Positions 38,001 to 51,922 of a DNA stretch of 64,000 nucleotides are shown here, piece after piece. The notes beneath the pieces were generated by a model. The model saw nothing but the letters and a program-made list of their open reading frames with translations. It was not told where the DNA came from and searched no databases. Numbering within the stretch: the first letter of the stretch is position 1; each line of letters starts with the position of its first letter. The stretch spans positions 2,790,001 to 2,854,000 of the forward strand of contig CP085826.1 in NCBI GenBank assembly GCA_020809705.1, given 5' to 3'. Both the position numbers and the translations under genes were made by a program. This DNA comes from Calonectria ilicicola. Its lineage: Eukaryota; Ascomycota; Sordariomycetes; Hypocreales; Nectriaceae.

Positions 38001-40263
38001 GTGTTTGAATGAAAGGAAAAAGGGCATGAAGAGAGTGACTGGAGACCGGTGACGTTCTCCAACCACCCGATGCTGGCTACGCGCAAAGCCATTGGCTGCT
38101 GTACTGCACCTGCTGCAGTGAGTGACGCACACCTGGGACGTTGGGAGGAAGGAGACCCCCGACTAGACAGCCACCCACCAGGAGGCACCGAGAAGGCGCC
38201 CCCGAGAATGAAAATGGGCAACCCCGGCAACAGGAGTCAGGAAAAGAAGCCCCCCGGCACGAATTGGGTGCCTTGGCGTTCCGTGCCGACAACATGACCA
38301 GAAATGTCTCCTACCAGGATGCCAAATTGCACAGAGGAAGCTTTACTGAAGTGGATATGCAGCCGAAAAGAGCATTGTGCCGCCACATAGGGGGCATCGC
38401 AGAAGACGCATTTTCACAACACCACCGAGCTCGGCGCTTAACACGTAGGCTTGGATGCATCGCATGGTTTGCCTTCTCAACAGAGAAAAGGCTCATGGGC
38501 CTTGCCAACCCCAGGCGTCGTCTTTAGCCGTACCGAGATACGCTTGTTGCAGAATGAGACGAGCTCGACCGCAGTAGTGTCTAATCTGGAGAAGAGATGA
38601 TGGGGAGCCGCCGCTGAGTGGACCGTATGGGCGGTTGAGCCCACTGCCATGTTGAAGGCCAGTGGAGCGACATGACCTCGCCCTAACCCTCGCCCCCCGT
38701 CGAGGACCCCAGGCCGGTTTTTTCAAGGCCAAGAGACCTAAAAGAAGGCCATCAGCTGAGCCGTCTGAGTGGCTCCTGGGACAGAAATAGTATCCACAGC
38801 CCCGAATTTGAGGGTCAAGGGTCCGCCAAGGGTCATCAAGGGTCACCCATCGGCAAGCACAAGCGTGAAGACAGAGCCCCGATCGGGCTGCCAAGTGAGT
38901 GAGTGAGGGAAAAAAAGAAAGCAAAAAGTTAGCAAAAAATCCCCGTACCGCCGACACCCGGGTGCACTACTACGTCAGTCTGGGGCGCCGTGTGCCTGGG
39001 CGTGCTAACTACCCCAAGTAAGCAAAGCGGCCCTCGACTGTTTTTTCCTTACTTTTTTTTTCTTTTCTTTCCTGCTGGGCAGACAGGATGCATCATGACA
39101 ATGATGCCCAGGATATATCCCAGACCACAGTGGTTGGGTCGTCCGGTATCATCTCGCATGTTTGGTCTTGATCAGATCAGCTATGGATGGCTTGGTGTGC
39201 GATCCCAGCATTTTTTTTTGGAATACGAACTGCCGGATGAAAGGTTTGTGAATGTGGTTTGCCCAGCCGGCACGGAGTACATCTTTTCGTAATCACCCTC
39301 TGGTTCATTACATGGAAGCAATCATGGGGCCACTCCAGACCAGGTTCGATGGAGAGCGAGCAGCCTTTGGCCCAGGTAGGCAAAGTACGCATTAGTACCG
39401 CGGTCCGGTACAGAACAGCACCAGCGGCTAGGGACCTTTGATGTCGATGTTCTGTACTGCCTAGGGGCTGGGCCGGCATGTCGTCTACTGGGGCTTTGCG
39501 TCTGAGACCTTGCCTGACTGGACTGCAGCGGGTGGAGTAGTGGGTTTGGATGTGGTATGGGCCCATGGTTGTGCAGTAGTCGGCTGCGACTGTTTGTTTG
39601 GGGTACCTGCGGTGCCGCGTGAAGAGAACGGGTCCGTAGGTACCGAGCCTGGTGCTGCTCCTCTGGGTTGGATGTGGGCTGGATTGGGACTGTGCAGCCT
39701 CTGATGCGGTGGTTATGGTGAGATGGGGTAGCAGGTGGCACCTCTCCGAGCCCTGGCCAGCCCTGGCCAGCACTGGAAAAGCCCGCGTTCTGTTGCCGTT
39801 TCGTCGCTGACTGGCTAGCCCGTCCGCTGCCTGCCCACACGATGCAATCCGCACGGTCCGCAGAGCGGTTGCCCGCCCACCCGTTGTGCTGGAGCTGGGG
39901 CTGGAGTCACTCGTCTTGCCCGCCCCCTTCACTGTGCTTGTGCTTGTGCGTGTGCTGTGCTGTGCTAGACAGTTCTTTTCGCGCCTGGCCACCACCCACC
40001 GGCCCCCAGTCTCCCCCCCCCATCCCATCCCCAGGCCCGTAATGACCTGCCATGCCATCCCTCGCCCATACCAGACCCATCCCAATACCCATGCCCATGC
40101 CGACCTCACCTGTGCCATGCCATGTTAGAGGCACGGAGCACTGTGCTTGGAGACTAAGGTAGGCTAAGGCTCCATTTCCCAAGTCGCTCCACGGTCGCCA
40201 TCCAAGCCTCCCAAAAAAAAAAACACCCAAACACACGCCCCTCTCCCACCACACCCCGGGCCT
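35080..40263. other. Gene-poor region, part 2 (upstream of the cyclin leader)
   Basis: About 5.2 kb without a supported gene. ORFs up to 313 codons (39177-40118, minus) are low-complexity and unrecognised. Features seen are long homopolymer runs (see 37003-37134), TGCCATGCC words (40048-40057, 40113-40124) and several GGTAC/GTACC palindromes (for example 37940-37975, 39395-39415). It may be an extended regulatory region for the cyclin gene; this is inference. Confidence 0.5.
37003..37134. repeat. T23 run and A19 run facing each other across 90 bp
   Basis: An uninterrupted T tract at 37003-37025 and an uninterrupted A tract at 37116-37134. A transcript across them could fold into a long A-U stem. 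Other homopolymers in this region are shorter. Confidence 0.8.
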
Positions 40264-41552
40264 TTGCCCGCTGGCCCGCCCGGCTCACCCACCACCCACC
40301 CACCCTCGACCACGCCTTCGCCTTCACGGCCGCCTCCATGCTGGGTTCGCTGGACTGGCCATCCTCCATCCTTCAACTGGCACACACCCTCCTACTTCTC
40401 CACGCACTCCGTCCCCATCTCCCCATCTCCCCATCTACGGAGGCATCCCCATCCATCCTCTCCTTCATCATCCTCTTCTTTCCACATCCTCCGTCTCCTT
40501 CCTCTTCATCCTCACCTCCCTCTCTCCTCCACGACAAAAACCGAATCCGCCGATTCCACGACAAGCATCTGTCACGAGCCCTTTGTTTGCGGTTCGTCGA
40601 CGTCAGGGTTCAGGTCTTTTTTCGCGCGAGTCTCAGTCCCGTCCTCTCCGGCTCGCTGCTGGTGCAGGTCACTGTTGTCGTTCCTCTCGGGTTCTCTGTG
40701 TTCGTCGTACACGCCGAAGCGTCCGATCGATTCTTTCAGCATCCTCGAGGAGATCGCAGTTCCGGGTCCTCTCTCCCTCTCTTCCTCCGTCTTTGTTCAT
40801 CCTCTTCTCTTTTCTGGTAAGTTTTGCCTTGTTTTCCTCCATGGTCTTAAATCTAGTCTGCCGGTCCGCTTTCGCATTCCCATCGAATACAACACATCGC
40901 CCACGCGTCCTGTTCCGCTTCGCTCCCTAAAACAACACTCTCTTTGTTCCCCAAGCCATAGCACTGCATCACGGCGACGGCGAATTCGTTTGAGCCCGTT
41001 TGCATCATTCACCACTCTCGCGACAAGCTTGCACCACTGTTTCCCCCCCTAAACCGATTCGCCCCCCATCCCACATGCAAAGCGTCGCATCGATCACTCA
41101 ACCCACATGGATTTGATGGTGGCAATAGTCCAACCATAAAACCAACAACGTTTACTAACCTGTCAGGGTGCCTAGTTCATCCCGTGATCCCGTGTTTTTA
41201 CAGGGTTTCCTCCACGTCTACCTGCCGAATTTCCACACCTGATTCCAACCAGAGTTTCGATTACTTTTCGGTTGACATCGACTCCGCATTTCCATCTCCG
41301 AACATTTCACATCGTTAGTCTTGTCTACATCACTCGACACGACATCGCCGGAGCACCGTTAAATGGCCCGATCAGTTTACTGAGCATCGCGCCTAACCTT
41401 CATTCTTCACGCTCTGACGACTCGATCTCGGGACTCGAACGAAGTACACTGTGGTTTAAATCCCACAGTCTCGTCCTCGCGCCCCGTTGCTGCTTTCATC
41501 CCGACAAAGGTCGCTCTCCGATCTTCGTCGGACCCCTCTCAATACCTTCATC
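40264..41552 (+). promoter_or_regulatory. Long CT-rich leader of the cyclin gene with a predicted 5' UTR intron
   Basis: A strongly pyrimidine-rich block (40380-40810) is followed by a donor TG|GTAAGT at 40817. A perfect branch-point word TACTAAC at 41153-41159 lies just before CTGTCAG ending at 41166, so a 350 bp leader intron 40817-41166 is predicted. A second acceptor at 41203 is possible. Several short upstream ORFs precede the cyclin ATG. Long, intron-bearing leaders suggest regulated expression, but the transcription start is not visible. Confidence 0.5.
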
Positions 41553-42551
41553 ATGCCCGGTGGCGTGTGTGCCGTCCTCGATTACGAGGTCGACATGATG
41601 GCCGAGTATGTGGCTGAAATGGCGACTCGAGTTGTGACCCCTGATGCCCCGGTCAGCTCGCCTTTCCGCAAGTTCGTCACTCAGATCCTCACCTCTACGA
41701 GGCTCCCAAGCACCACCATCCTTCTTGGAATGAACTATCTCGCCAAGAGAATCAACACCTTGAAGGGTCAGGGGCCATACAAGGCTTCTGAAGGTCAGGT
41801 CTGGCGATACCTCACCGTCTCGCTCCTCCTGGGCAGCAAGTTCCTCGACGACAACACTTTCCAGAACCGATCCTGGTCTGAGGTCAGTGGTATTGCCGTG
41901 TCCGAGTTGAACGCCCTCGAGTTTGAGTGGGTTGAGTCCATGGGCTGGCGCCTGTATGTCAACCTTGACATGAGCAAGGACTACCAGGCTTGGCTCGAGA
42001 ACTGGCGTGAGTGGCAGGACATCAAGAAGCGCCAGGTCGCTCAGGCCAGCCGTGAGAGGCTTGCTTCCCTGGTCCCCGCCATCGACACCGAGTTGGCCAG
42101 ATTCAGCGGCCACCGCACCTCGCCTCACTCTCGCTACCTCCAGGAGCAGGTTGCTGAGTATGAACGCTACCAAGCTATGAAGTCCGGACAGCACAACTAT
42201 CGCAACCGCGAGGTTGGCTGGTCCCACAACCCTTGGAGCGCCCCTCTTACTCCCCCCGACTCAGGATATGGTACTCCCGATTATGCCATGTCGGCCACGT
42301 CGAGCAACGCTCGTTACAACGAGTGGTTTTCTCAGGCAGCTGCTCAGTACAGCAGCCGCTATCCTCAACCCCCGGCTTACAGCAGCTTTTATCCATCTCG
42401 ACACAACAGCCACGGTAACCACTACCCCTACACTCATCACATGTGGGAGCATGGTCTGGCTGAGTGCAGCTGCCCTGGTTGTGTCGACCCCATGAAGCAG
42501 CAGGTTCCGTACTTTGTTCCTCACGGCTACAGCCAGCCCGTCATGGGTTGA
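41553..42551 (+). CDS. Cyclin of the Pho80/Pcl/Clg1 group
   Basis: A single-exon protein of 332 aa beginning MPGGVCAVLDYEVDMMAEYVAEMATRVV. The cyclin box spans about residues 35-150, with RKFVTQILTSTRLPSTTILLGMNYLAKR and YLTVSLLLGSKFLDDNTFQNRSWSEVSGI. The motif SLLLGSKFLDDNTFQNRSW is characteristic of Pho80-like cyclins that activate Pho85-type kinases in nutrient, polarity and cell-cycle signalling. The C-terminal third is rich in Tyr/Pro/Ser/His and disordered, as in Clg1-like proteins. An in-frame extension begins at 41487, but the context at 41553 (CATCATGCC) and the onset of similarity favour this start. Which cyclin subgroup it belongs to is not settled. Confidence 0.87.
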   Translation: MPGGVCAVLDYEVDMMAEYVAEMATRVVTPDAPVSSPFRKFVTQILTSTRLPSTTILLGMNYLAKRINTLKGQGPYKASEGQVWRYLTVSLLLGSKFLDDNTFQNRSWSEVSGIAVSELNALEFEWVESMGWRLYVNLDMSKDYQAWLENWREWQDIKKRQVAQASRERLASLVPAIDTELARFSGHRTSPHSRYLQEQVAEYERYQAMKSGQHNYRNREVGWSHNPWSAPLTPPDSGYGTPDYAMSATSSNARYNEWFSQAAAQYSSRYPQPPAYSSFYPSRHNSHGNHYPYTHHMWEHGLAECSCPGCVDPMKQQVPYFVPHGYSQPVMG

Positions 42552-44632
42552 GTATTGCAACCACCTTGTCCTCATTGGAGGTTAATCGCTCTTGACAAAG
42601 AGCTTTTTGTTTTAAACCAAAAAAAGTCAGGGATTTCAGTTTTACGGCAATGATTTCTTTTTACGCATCCCGAGAACGATATATTCGCATATTCAGATAC
42701 CCCAGGCACGACAAAATTGTTCACACGATGACCATTCGGCGGATTATTCTCAGGGTTTTTTTTATCCAGTCGCATTCAGCAGAGGCGTTGTGGGTTTATG
42801 AAGATCATCCCAATGGACGGGGGTCTTTTTCCCACTGCATTGATCAAATGCCTCAATTTGAGCGACATGTTTTTTTTTGTTTTTTTTTTGGTATATGTTC
42901 TATAATGGTTTCATATGGCGTTTTTTGGGTTTCCTTACGGCTTCACACTACACGGTTCGATTTCGATAGATACGCGGTTTTATACGTCTTTCATCCGATT
43001 TCAGGCGTCCCATTTTGAAAGTGGATTGCGATCCAAGACATCGGCGCAACTTTGCAGTCTACTTTGGAGACAACGACTGCAAATCCACTTCTGTGGTGAT
43101 TCTACCTTTCCTGGTATATTCCAGGAAGCGAACACTCCTACTTTTCGGATCCATCTGATTCTGGCGACCTTGAAAAATTGTGTGAGAATCAGTGATCAGA
43201 TGAAAACGGGACCATATGGTTGTTAGCGGGCCGCGGCCGCTCACTTCGTCTTTCTTTTGTGCGCAATGGCCTACAGACGAGATGGAAGAATCTCGCTCAG
43301 TTTGGGTCAATTTTCATTCTTGGTCCCCGGGGACGATGCTTCGTTCGGGATATTGAGTTCTCGAAATTCGGTATTCTATTGGAAGCGCCTCGCAAGAAAA
43401 AATTGAAAAAATGGGGACAGTACATATTGTTTTTTTTTAACATGTTTATGTTTGTTGGGAGTGACAGATGAGGTCCATCTGTTCACGAAAACGGGATTAC
43501 ATGACGGGGTTTTATGCATTGTGTTCAGCGGGTAAAACGGGGATATCTGGTATGGGTTTTCTTTGGCTGATATGTTCTTCTTGTTATTCTGCTTTCTGCC
43601 CCAGAGCTGGATTGATGCCCCGGTGTCTTGAGGACAATTTGACATCCGAGCGAGCGTCTCCGGTCTTCTCTTGGTGGCTGTTTTTTTTTTTACGATCTTA
43701 GACGTTGTTTCATGGGTTTGGCATCAGTAGAGAGGGGGCTCTATCGGGAAGTTTGATTCTTTCGCATCGGCTTAATGGGGACTCATTTCGGTGTGCGGTG
43801 TCCTGAGGAGCCTACCGCAATTTTTTTTTTCATGACATGGAACGATTTATTTTGGAACTGGCTGGTGACTTTGAATCGAGATAATGGCAAAGGAATACTG
43901 GAAGATACCTTGGAGTCTTGTTTCTCGGCTCGAAAGATGGTGATACCTTTGCATGCTGGATTCTTCAGGTGCCCAGCTCAGCTCTTTTTGGTGGCAAGTA
44001 TTGGGTTCTTTTCTGATCTGTTTTTTCCGTCTTTGAGACTTTTGGGACGACTTTGCATCGTTTGATTTGAGTCTGATTAGGATGGAATGGACGGGCTGGC
44101 TGGGATCTTCTGATGTTTGAAGCCCAGACGGGAGCATTTGGCGTGCCATAATCAGAGCACGTTCTCTCGACCTGGGTCCTTCTAGATAAACAAATGAAAC
44201 AAAATAACTCGCACCAAATACTTTTGTCCCCTTTGTGAATGTGTTTTGGAATACTTGTTCAACTGTCTTGTGAAGATTCAACTTCAACTCAGTCGCAGGG
44301 ACTTCCATTTCTTTCTTCCGACAATCAGCCGCCGTTTGTGAGCCAAACACAACCACCCAGCTTGCTTGGTGATGAGACAATCTAACCAATATCCCCGAAC
44401 TATCGTATACTAAATAAAACATTCTTCTCTCTGTGATCGAGACACGAAGCTAATGGATACGAGTCCTGCTTGGTGACCGCTTCCCAAATCTTTTTTTCTT
44501 CATTTTTGATATTAGATTTACGTCTTGTTTATATTTCTTTGCTTCTCCTTGTCCATGTGCTGGCTGCTGTTGATCATTGTCGACATCGTTATCCCGCCCT
44601 CTGATATTATAAGGTCTTGATATCCCACCGCC
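42552..44632. other. Long T-rich intergenic region after the cyclin gene
   Basis: About 2.1 kb. The first 1.5 kb is T- and G-rich with repeated short T-runs (42872-42890, 43682-43692, 43821-43831), which could be a long 3' UTR or a non-coding transcript. The largest ORF (43847-44422, minus, 191 codons) has no recognisable feature. No gene is supported. Confidence 0.45.
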
Positions 44633-45542
44633 ATGTCGAGTCGCTTCGTCTCCGGGGGCACCATTGGCTCCAACGGCGAGGTGTCCAAGGACGATGCTGG
44701 CGGCGCCGGCAACACATCCGCGAAGCCTCTTGTGGACAACGCCAAGTCGCGGCAGTGGGAGGCGGTGCAGCAGGAGCTTGATGCAGAGCGGCGGCGGCGC
44801 GAGGAGCACCGCATCAAGACGGCAACGGGGGAGAGCGAGAAGAGTCTCTACGACATATTGCAGGCGAATAAAGGTTCGTACCCCTTCCTTGTGCTATTTT
44901 GTTTTTACTGTTCCTGTTTAATTATAAATCTCACTCATTCTCTTTCCCTTCCCGTCTGTGTAAGCGCAATGTCGCAATCATGTTCAGCTCGCATCTTTTT
45001 TTTTTTTTTTTTTTGGAAGAGAAAACGTGTAGGCTGACGAGCCGCGCTCACCGAAATTAGCCGCCAAGCAAGCTGCCTTTGAAGAGCAGACCAAGCTGCG
45101 CAATCAATTCCGCGCCCTGGATGATGACGAGGTCGAGTTCCTCGATGAGGTTCGCGAGGCCAAGCGGGCGGAGGAGGAGCGCGTGCGGCGCGAGACGGAG
45201 GAGGGCCTGAAGGCGTTCCGGGAGCGCCAGAAGGGGGGCGAAGCGCCGTCAGCAGCTTCCGAGGGATCCGAGGACAAGGGCGATGATGAATCGTGGGGGG
45301 TCGGGAGGAAGAGGAAGCGTGTCAAGGACCGTGAGGTCAAGGGCGTGAGGAGGAGGGTGAGTGGTGGTGAGGCGGATAAGGATGTCACGGCGGTGGCAGC
45401 AGCAGCGGAGGAGAAACAGGAAGAGACGAAGGCCAAAGACAGCGAGGTGAAGAAGTCATCAGAGACGGTGATTGAAAGCCAACCCGAAAAGAAGTCATCA
45501 TTGGGACTGGTGGCATATGGAAGTGATTCAGACGACGACTGA
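44633..45542 (+). CDS. FYV6: FAM192A/PSME3IP1-Fyv6 family nuclear protein
   Basis: Exons 44633-44873 and 45061-45542 (intron 44874-45060, holding a long T-run) give 240 aa. It starts MSSRFVSGGTIG; the N-terminal FAM192A/Fyv6 domain then runs over about residues 5-130 (RQWEAVQQELDAER, SLYDILQANK, AAFEEQTKLRNQFRALDDDE, VEFLDEVREAKRAEEERV). The second half is Lys/Glu-rich with a basic RKRKRVKD patch and ends LVAYGSDSDDD. Yeast Fyv6 acts with the spliceosome at the second step of splicing; the human relative PSME3IP1 binds the PA28-gamma proteasome activator. The acceptor GTGTAG at 45032 would give an immediate stop, so ATTAG at 45060 is used. Confidence 0.82.
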
Positions 45543-45901
45543 TCATGGGATACTACATCATGTACAACAGTATAATGTATAGCTTGCTTGTGTCTTTAAA
45601 CACTGCATCTTGTGTGGTCATCATATAGTGATAAATGCTTGGTTTGTGAAGGGGAGTAAAATGTCCTGAGATTACAGAGTACAATCGTTGATATCTTCCC
45701 CGTTCTATCCTTCATAGGATCGTCCCACGTATCGCTCCTTTTTCTTCCGCCTGGTATAACCCTGATATACAAATGCGTTTTCGTTATAGCACATGTCATT
45801 GCCCCTGCCGGACCTATCGTACAGATACATGAACCACTTCCTTTTTTCGGTTACAGAATCCTCTTTTCTGCTCTTCTCATTTTGCTTTTTCTTTTCATTG
45901 T
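45543..45901. other. Convergent 3' region, Fyv6-like / TIM54
   Basis: About 360 bp of AT-rich sequence between two convergent stop codons. Nothing else is seen. Confidence 0.5.
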
Positions 45902-47269
45902 TTACTCGTCGCTGTTGACATCACCAACATTGGGGCGCATAGGCTTGGTGTTCCAGGCCCCAACTCCCCAGCGCCACATGCTTCGCAGGCTACCTTTGAG
46001 CCAGCCCTCAACCAACTCTTCGGGGACCACGACGGCAGCTGCGCGGGCATCAAGGTCTGCGTTGCTCTCGAAGCGACGCATACGCTGCATAAGACGAGCG
46101 TCAACAGCTAGGGGCGATGTCCAAATCTTCTCCTTCTCTGGCACAGGAGCGACGGGAGAACCATCCTCAGCCTTCTCAGGTTCCTCATCCTTCCATGTCG
46201 ACTTGGGCCAATCGTGCTCTTCATGGGAGAGAACTAGCTGCTGCTCGTACACACCGTCAGCTTCACGCCACTCGCGGGATGAGGCAGCGTAGCAGATGGC
46301 GGCGACTTCACGGCCAATTTCGTCAGCGAGCTTGCGACGAGTGAAGAAACGACCGAGGCGGACAAAGGTATGGCGGAAACCGAGACGGTGGGGGAAGACG
46401 ACGGGGTTTGCGGGAGAGAATTCGATGGGGATATGCGACGGGAGGATGGCCTCAGAGTAGTCCTCGGGGCGGTTGTATGGCGGCGGCTGAGGTGGTCGCT
46501 CGGGCTTCTTCTCCTCTTCTTTCTTCTCCTCTTCCTTTTTCTCTTCGGGCTTGTCACCTTCAGCTTGTTCAGTTACAGGCGCAGGGTCGATGGGAGCTGG
46601 CTTCTCGAGTTCGGGTTTTGCGGGAGCATCAAGTGGACCAAGCCATCCCTCATGTAGGCCTCTAATATACTCCTTCCATGCGTGTAGGCCAAAGATGACG
46701 TCGCCCTTAACACCTTCATATTCCTCCAGTCCCATCCTTTTTCTGAGATCTTCGATTGCGGTTTGGCCTGTCTTCAATGACTCATCATCGGGCCGTTCTT
46801 GCTCTCTCCTTGCTCGGCGAATCTTCTCAGCAACAGCTGCTCTCACATCACCTTCCTCCCTGCCCTGAACGAACTCCCAATCCAGACCGGAGGCAGCAAA
46901 GACGGGCTTGGCATACTCAATGAAGTGGTCCTGAGCAACACGCAGACCGTCACCGGGAGGCGCCTCGAGGTAAATGGTCAACTTGCGGGGTAGTTGGCTG
47001 GCGGAACCGATGGGTTCTTTGGCGAGGGGGGCAACAACTTGGCGCCATTTTGCCGTAGCACGCTTCTTCTCTCGCTTATCGTAAATTATGGCGGCAGAAA
47101 TCGAACCAGTAATTGCCCAAAATATCATCCAATTGCGCGAGGGAAGTTTTCGAGGCAGGTTCGGCAGGCCCATCATCTTGAAGACAGGATTCTGTTTCGG
47201 AGGAGGTGTGGGTGCTTTATATGATGCGCCGGTGCCGGCGGGCTTGGCCTCTGGGTTGGAGTCGGCCAT
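45902..47269 (-). CDS. TIM54: Mitochondrial inner-membrane translocase subunit Tim54
   Basis: Single exon, 455 aa, starting MADSNPEAKPAGTG. Residues about 28-70 carry NPVFKMMGLPNLPRKLPSRNWMIFWAITGSISAAIIYDKREKK; the conserved LPSRNWMIF and the one membrane helix are diagnostic of Tim54. Then come the soluble intermembrane-space domain (RKLTIYLEAPPGDGL, HFIEYAKPVFAASGLDWEF, GDVIFGLHAWKEYIRGLHEGWLG) and a Pro/Glu/Lys-rich insert (EEKKEEEKKEEEKKPE). Tim54 belongs to the TIM22 carrier-protein insertion complex. There is no cleavable presequence, as expected. Confidence 0.95.
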   Translation of the reverse strand: MADSNPEAKPAGTGASYKAPTPPPKQNPVFKMMGLPNLPRKLPSRNWMIFWAITGSISAAIIYDKREKKRATAKWRQVVAPLAKEPIGSASQLPRKLTIYLEAPPGDGLRVAQDHFIEYAKPVFAASGLDWEFVQGREEGDVRAAVAEKIRRARREQERPDDESLKTGQTAIEDLRKRMGLEEYEGVKGDVIFGLHAWKEYIRGLHEGWLGPLDAPAKPELEKPAPIDPAPVTEQAEGDKPEEKKEEEKKEEEKKPERPPQPPPYNRPEDYSEAILPSHIPIEFSPANPVVFPHRLGFRHTFVRLGRFFTRRKLADEIGREVAAICYAASSREWREADGVYEQQLVLSHEEHDWPKSTWKDEEPEKAEDGSPVAPVPEKEKIWTSPLAVDARLMQRMRRFESNADLDARAAAVVVPEELVEGWLKGSLRSMWRWGVGAWNTKPMRPNVGDVNSDE

Positions 47270-49831
47270 ATTGGAGACGTCTGGGAGGAGGTGTCTGGAT
47301 AAAACCTGAGGGGCCAGAGGTGGGGGCGAATTGTCGAATGGATTGGAGAGGGATTGGAGTCAACCCGTACCTCGATCTTGGGCAGCTCAATCTGCTGCTG
47401 CTCCTCTGTCGTTGCTTCACCCCATCTGAAAAAAATGGCCGCGATAAGGTCGAGATCCGATAAGACTCGGGATGGTAATATCTTTATTCCGACGAACACA
47501 GGGAACCTACTCAGAGAACTTCCGTCCCAAGAGCCGTTTCTACAGCATGCACACAGACCAATTGCACCCTTGCCAGGGTGCTGACAAGGGTCCCCAGGTG
47601 TGTCGTATTTGGTAAAAATCAACTTGGCACATCACTCATTGATGTGATTATTATGAAGGTTCCGTTTGAATTGACGTGAACTTACAAAGAGGAAAAACAA
47701 GGCTATGAATGAATACCTGCAGCCCGTATCGTATAATTTGGGGCTTTTGTTAAACTCAAGAATGACAAGACCCCGGTTCAAACGAGGACGATCTCGGTGC
47801 CGCGTGCTTGATGGATGGCATGCAGCATGCAGCATGTGGCATGTGATATTGTCTTGGAGGAGCTTAACTGCCGGCCTGGGGCTTCCTACTTGGCGTCTGG
47901 TGGGTTTTTGTACCGAGTTTGGGAGCGGCTTCTTCAGGCCGTGATGGTATCATGGCTTAAGTGTGTTCTCAAAGGCTCATAGCTTACCTAAGTTCACTAC
48001 ATGAATAAATACAAGAGGGGGCCACAAAGCAAGATGAGATGACAGCTTCCCGCGGCAAGGGACCGATTTGTACATCCATGTTTTGCCATGTGGGAAGCAC
48101 GAGTTGTTGATACGACAGTGGGAACGAAGGAAACGTGAGACGCAAAAGGATCGGCCATTAACCTTTGGCGGACAAGAGTTTCAAACTCAATAGACCATGC
48201 TGTGAAGGCTGATGGTTTGTCTTCCCTGCATGTATGTCTCTCTTTGGTCTCTGTGCGTGCCGAGCGCATTTACTGCCACCGCCACTGGTGATTCACATTG
48301 ATTCTGAATGGAGCCAGAGGGACAGAGCTTATAGGCGGGCGCCTTGTGTGCATGGGGATTTTCTTTTCTTTTTCCTTTTCGAACGGCAAGACGTGAACGG
48401 GTATAATGGGTCCTCATAACCAGGGATAAACAGATGCTGCAGGCCGCAGGTTGACCTGAGGCTTTGGGCCTAGAGCAAGAATTGGGCGGGGTTGGCTGCG
48501 CTTGGAGGCCCCTGACTCGCTGAGAGACAGAGAGTTATTGAAGGCCACAGGGATAGGCAAGGGAAGACCCTGAAGTGCGACCTTGAGATTAACCCCTGGT
48601 GGTTCTGGTGGAGAGTGTCATAGCCGTTGCGGGTGCTAGTATTATGGATGGGGGTGAGTTCGCCGCCCGAAGAAAAGGAGCTGCTGTGGCCCAAAGCCGC
48701 GTAGAGAGAGTGAGTGGTAGGCCAACAGGGGATGGGGACAAGCCCAAACCTCATAGTGGCCCATTCACCATGTCTCTTTTGGCGCACCAGCGCCCGCGAT
48801 ATTGGACTAAGAGGCGTTGTAATTATTACACAGGGGAATAGGCCCAAATCTCGGCCGAGGGAATGTAACTCCGGACAGCGGGAGGATTAGAGAAGAATGC
48901 CCCTTTCCTCGAGAGAGTCGACGTGTGTGCTACGAGTGCTACGAGTGCTACGAGTGACCCGTACATTGGTTACAAAAAAGCAGACAAAAGAGACATGAAA
49001 CGGGTAGAAGCGATTATGGGACAATACAGACACATGTAGGCCTTCTCAGACACGCAGTGCCTGCCGGGCTCCCCCTCCCGACATGGCCCTTTTTGCCGCC
49101 GTGTCTTGACATCTCACCTCAGTGAGGCATCGCTGCTCTAGCATCCGTACCTGTCAGAAAATGGCAGCCCAATTGACGACGATCTGTGCGACCTAGCGCT
49201 GGACAATGGGCATCTAGGCCGGGGGTGGTTAGGGGGGGACGATGATTTAGAGGCTGTCGTGCGCCGAAGCCCCCCTGTAAAGGTTGCCACCAGCACCACA
49301 GCTCACCGCTATAACCAGGACGTAGCGTGTGCCGCCACCACTAAGGGGCGGATCAAGCCGCTCGCCGCCCATGTTGCGACCCCTCGAATCCAGACCCAAA
49401 ACTCGCGTGCAGGCGCTGCGACTTGGCAACTGGACGCTGTGCTGCTGGTGCTGCGTGAGCCTGTAGGGACCAAGTAGGGCCTTGTACCAAGTGACGGAAT
49501 TGTGTGTTTCGAATCGCCCACTGACCAGTATCACTCGCCCTTTATGTTTGGTCCTCCTCCTGTGATCCTTCAACATCAACTTCCCCCCGCCTTCTCTTCC
49601 TCTTCCACTCTGCATTTGGGCACTCGCCAACTCTGCGATCCAGCCCGTTTGCCTCGAGGGCGCCTTGTATCTCTGTCCCCAGCTTAGCGTCCCCGTCCCA
49701 AGTCTCCCCATTCGAATCGCCGCCCCGTTCCCGCTGCCCGCCCCTGGACGTCTCCTGAAACCCGCCGCCCATTCCTCTCTCCGCCCCCCTCCTCGCCCAT
49801 CCCCCCCCCGAATCTAATCGTCGGCCCCAAG
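47270..49831. other. Divergent intergenic region, TIM54 / COT-1
   Basis: About 2.56 kb without a supported gene. It holds a three-copy 9 bp tandem repeat (48927-48956) and, from about 49540 to 49830, a C/T-rich leader just before the kinase start. All ORFs are short. Confidence 0.5.
48927..48956 (+). repeat. 9 bp tandem repeat, unit GTGCTACGA, 3.3 copies
   Basis: A perfect short tandem repeat in non-coding DNA upstream of the COT-1 kinase gene. Confidence 0.85.

Positions 49832-51922
<2,091 letters not shown>

Noticed and set aside
39177..40118. 313-codon minus-strand frame in the gene-poor gap
   Set aside because: Low-complexity, Trp/Gly-rich start and Ser/Thr/Arg-rich body, with equally long frames overlapping on other frames; no recognisable domain.
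43847..44422. 191-codon minus-strand frame after the cyclin
   Set aside because: No recognisable feature; it overlaps the likely trailer of the cyclin and lies in T-rich DNA.
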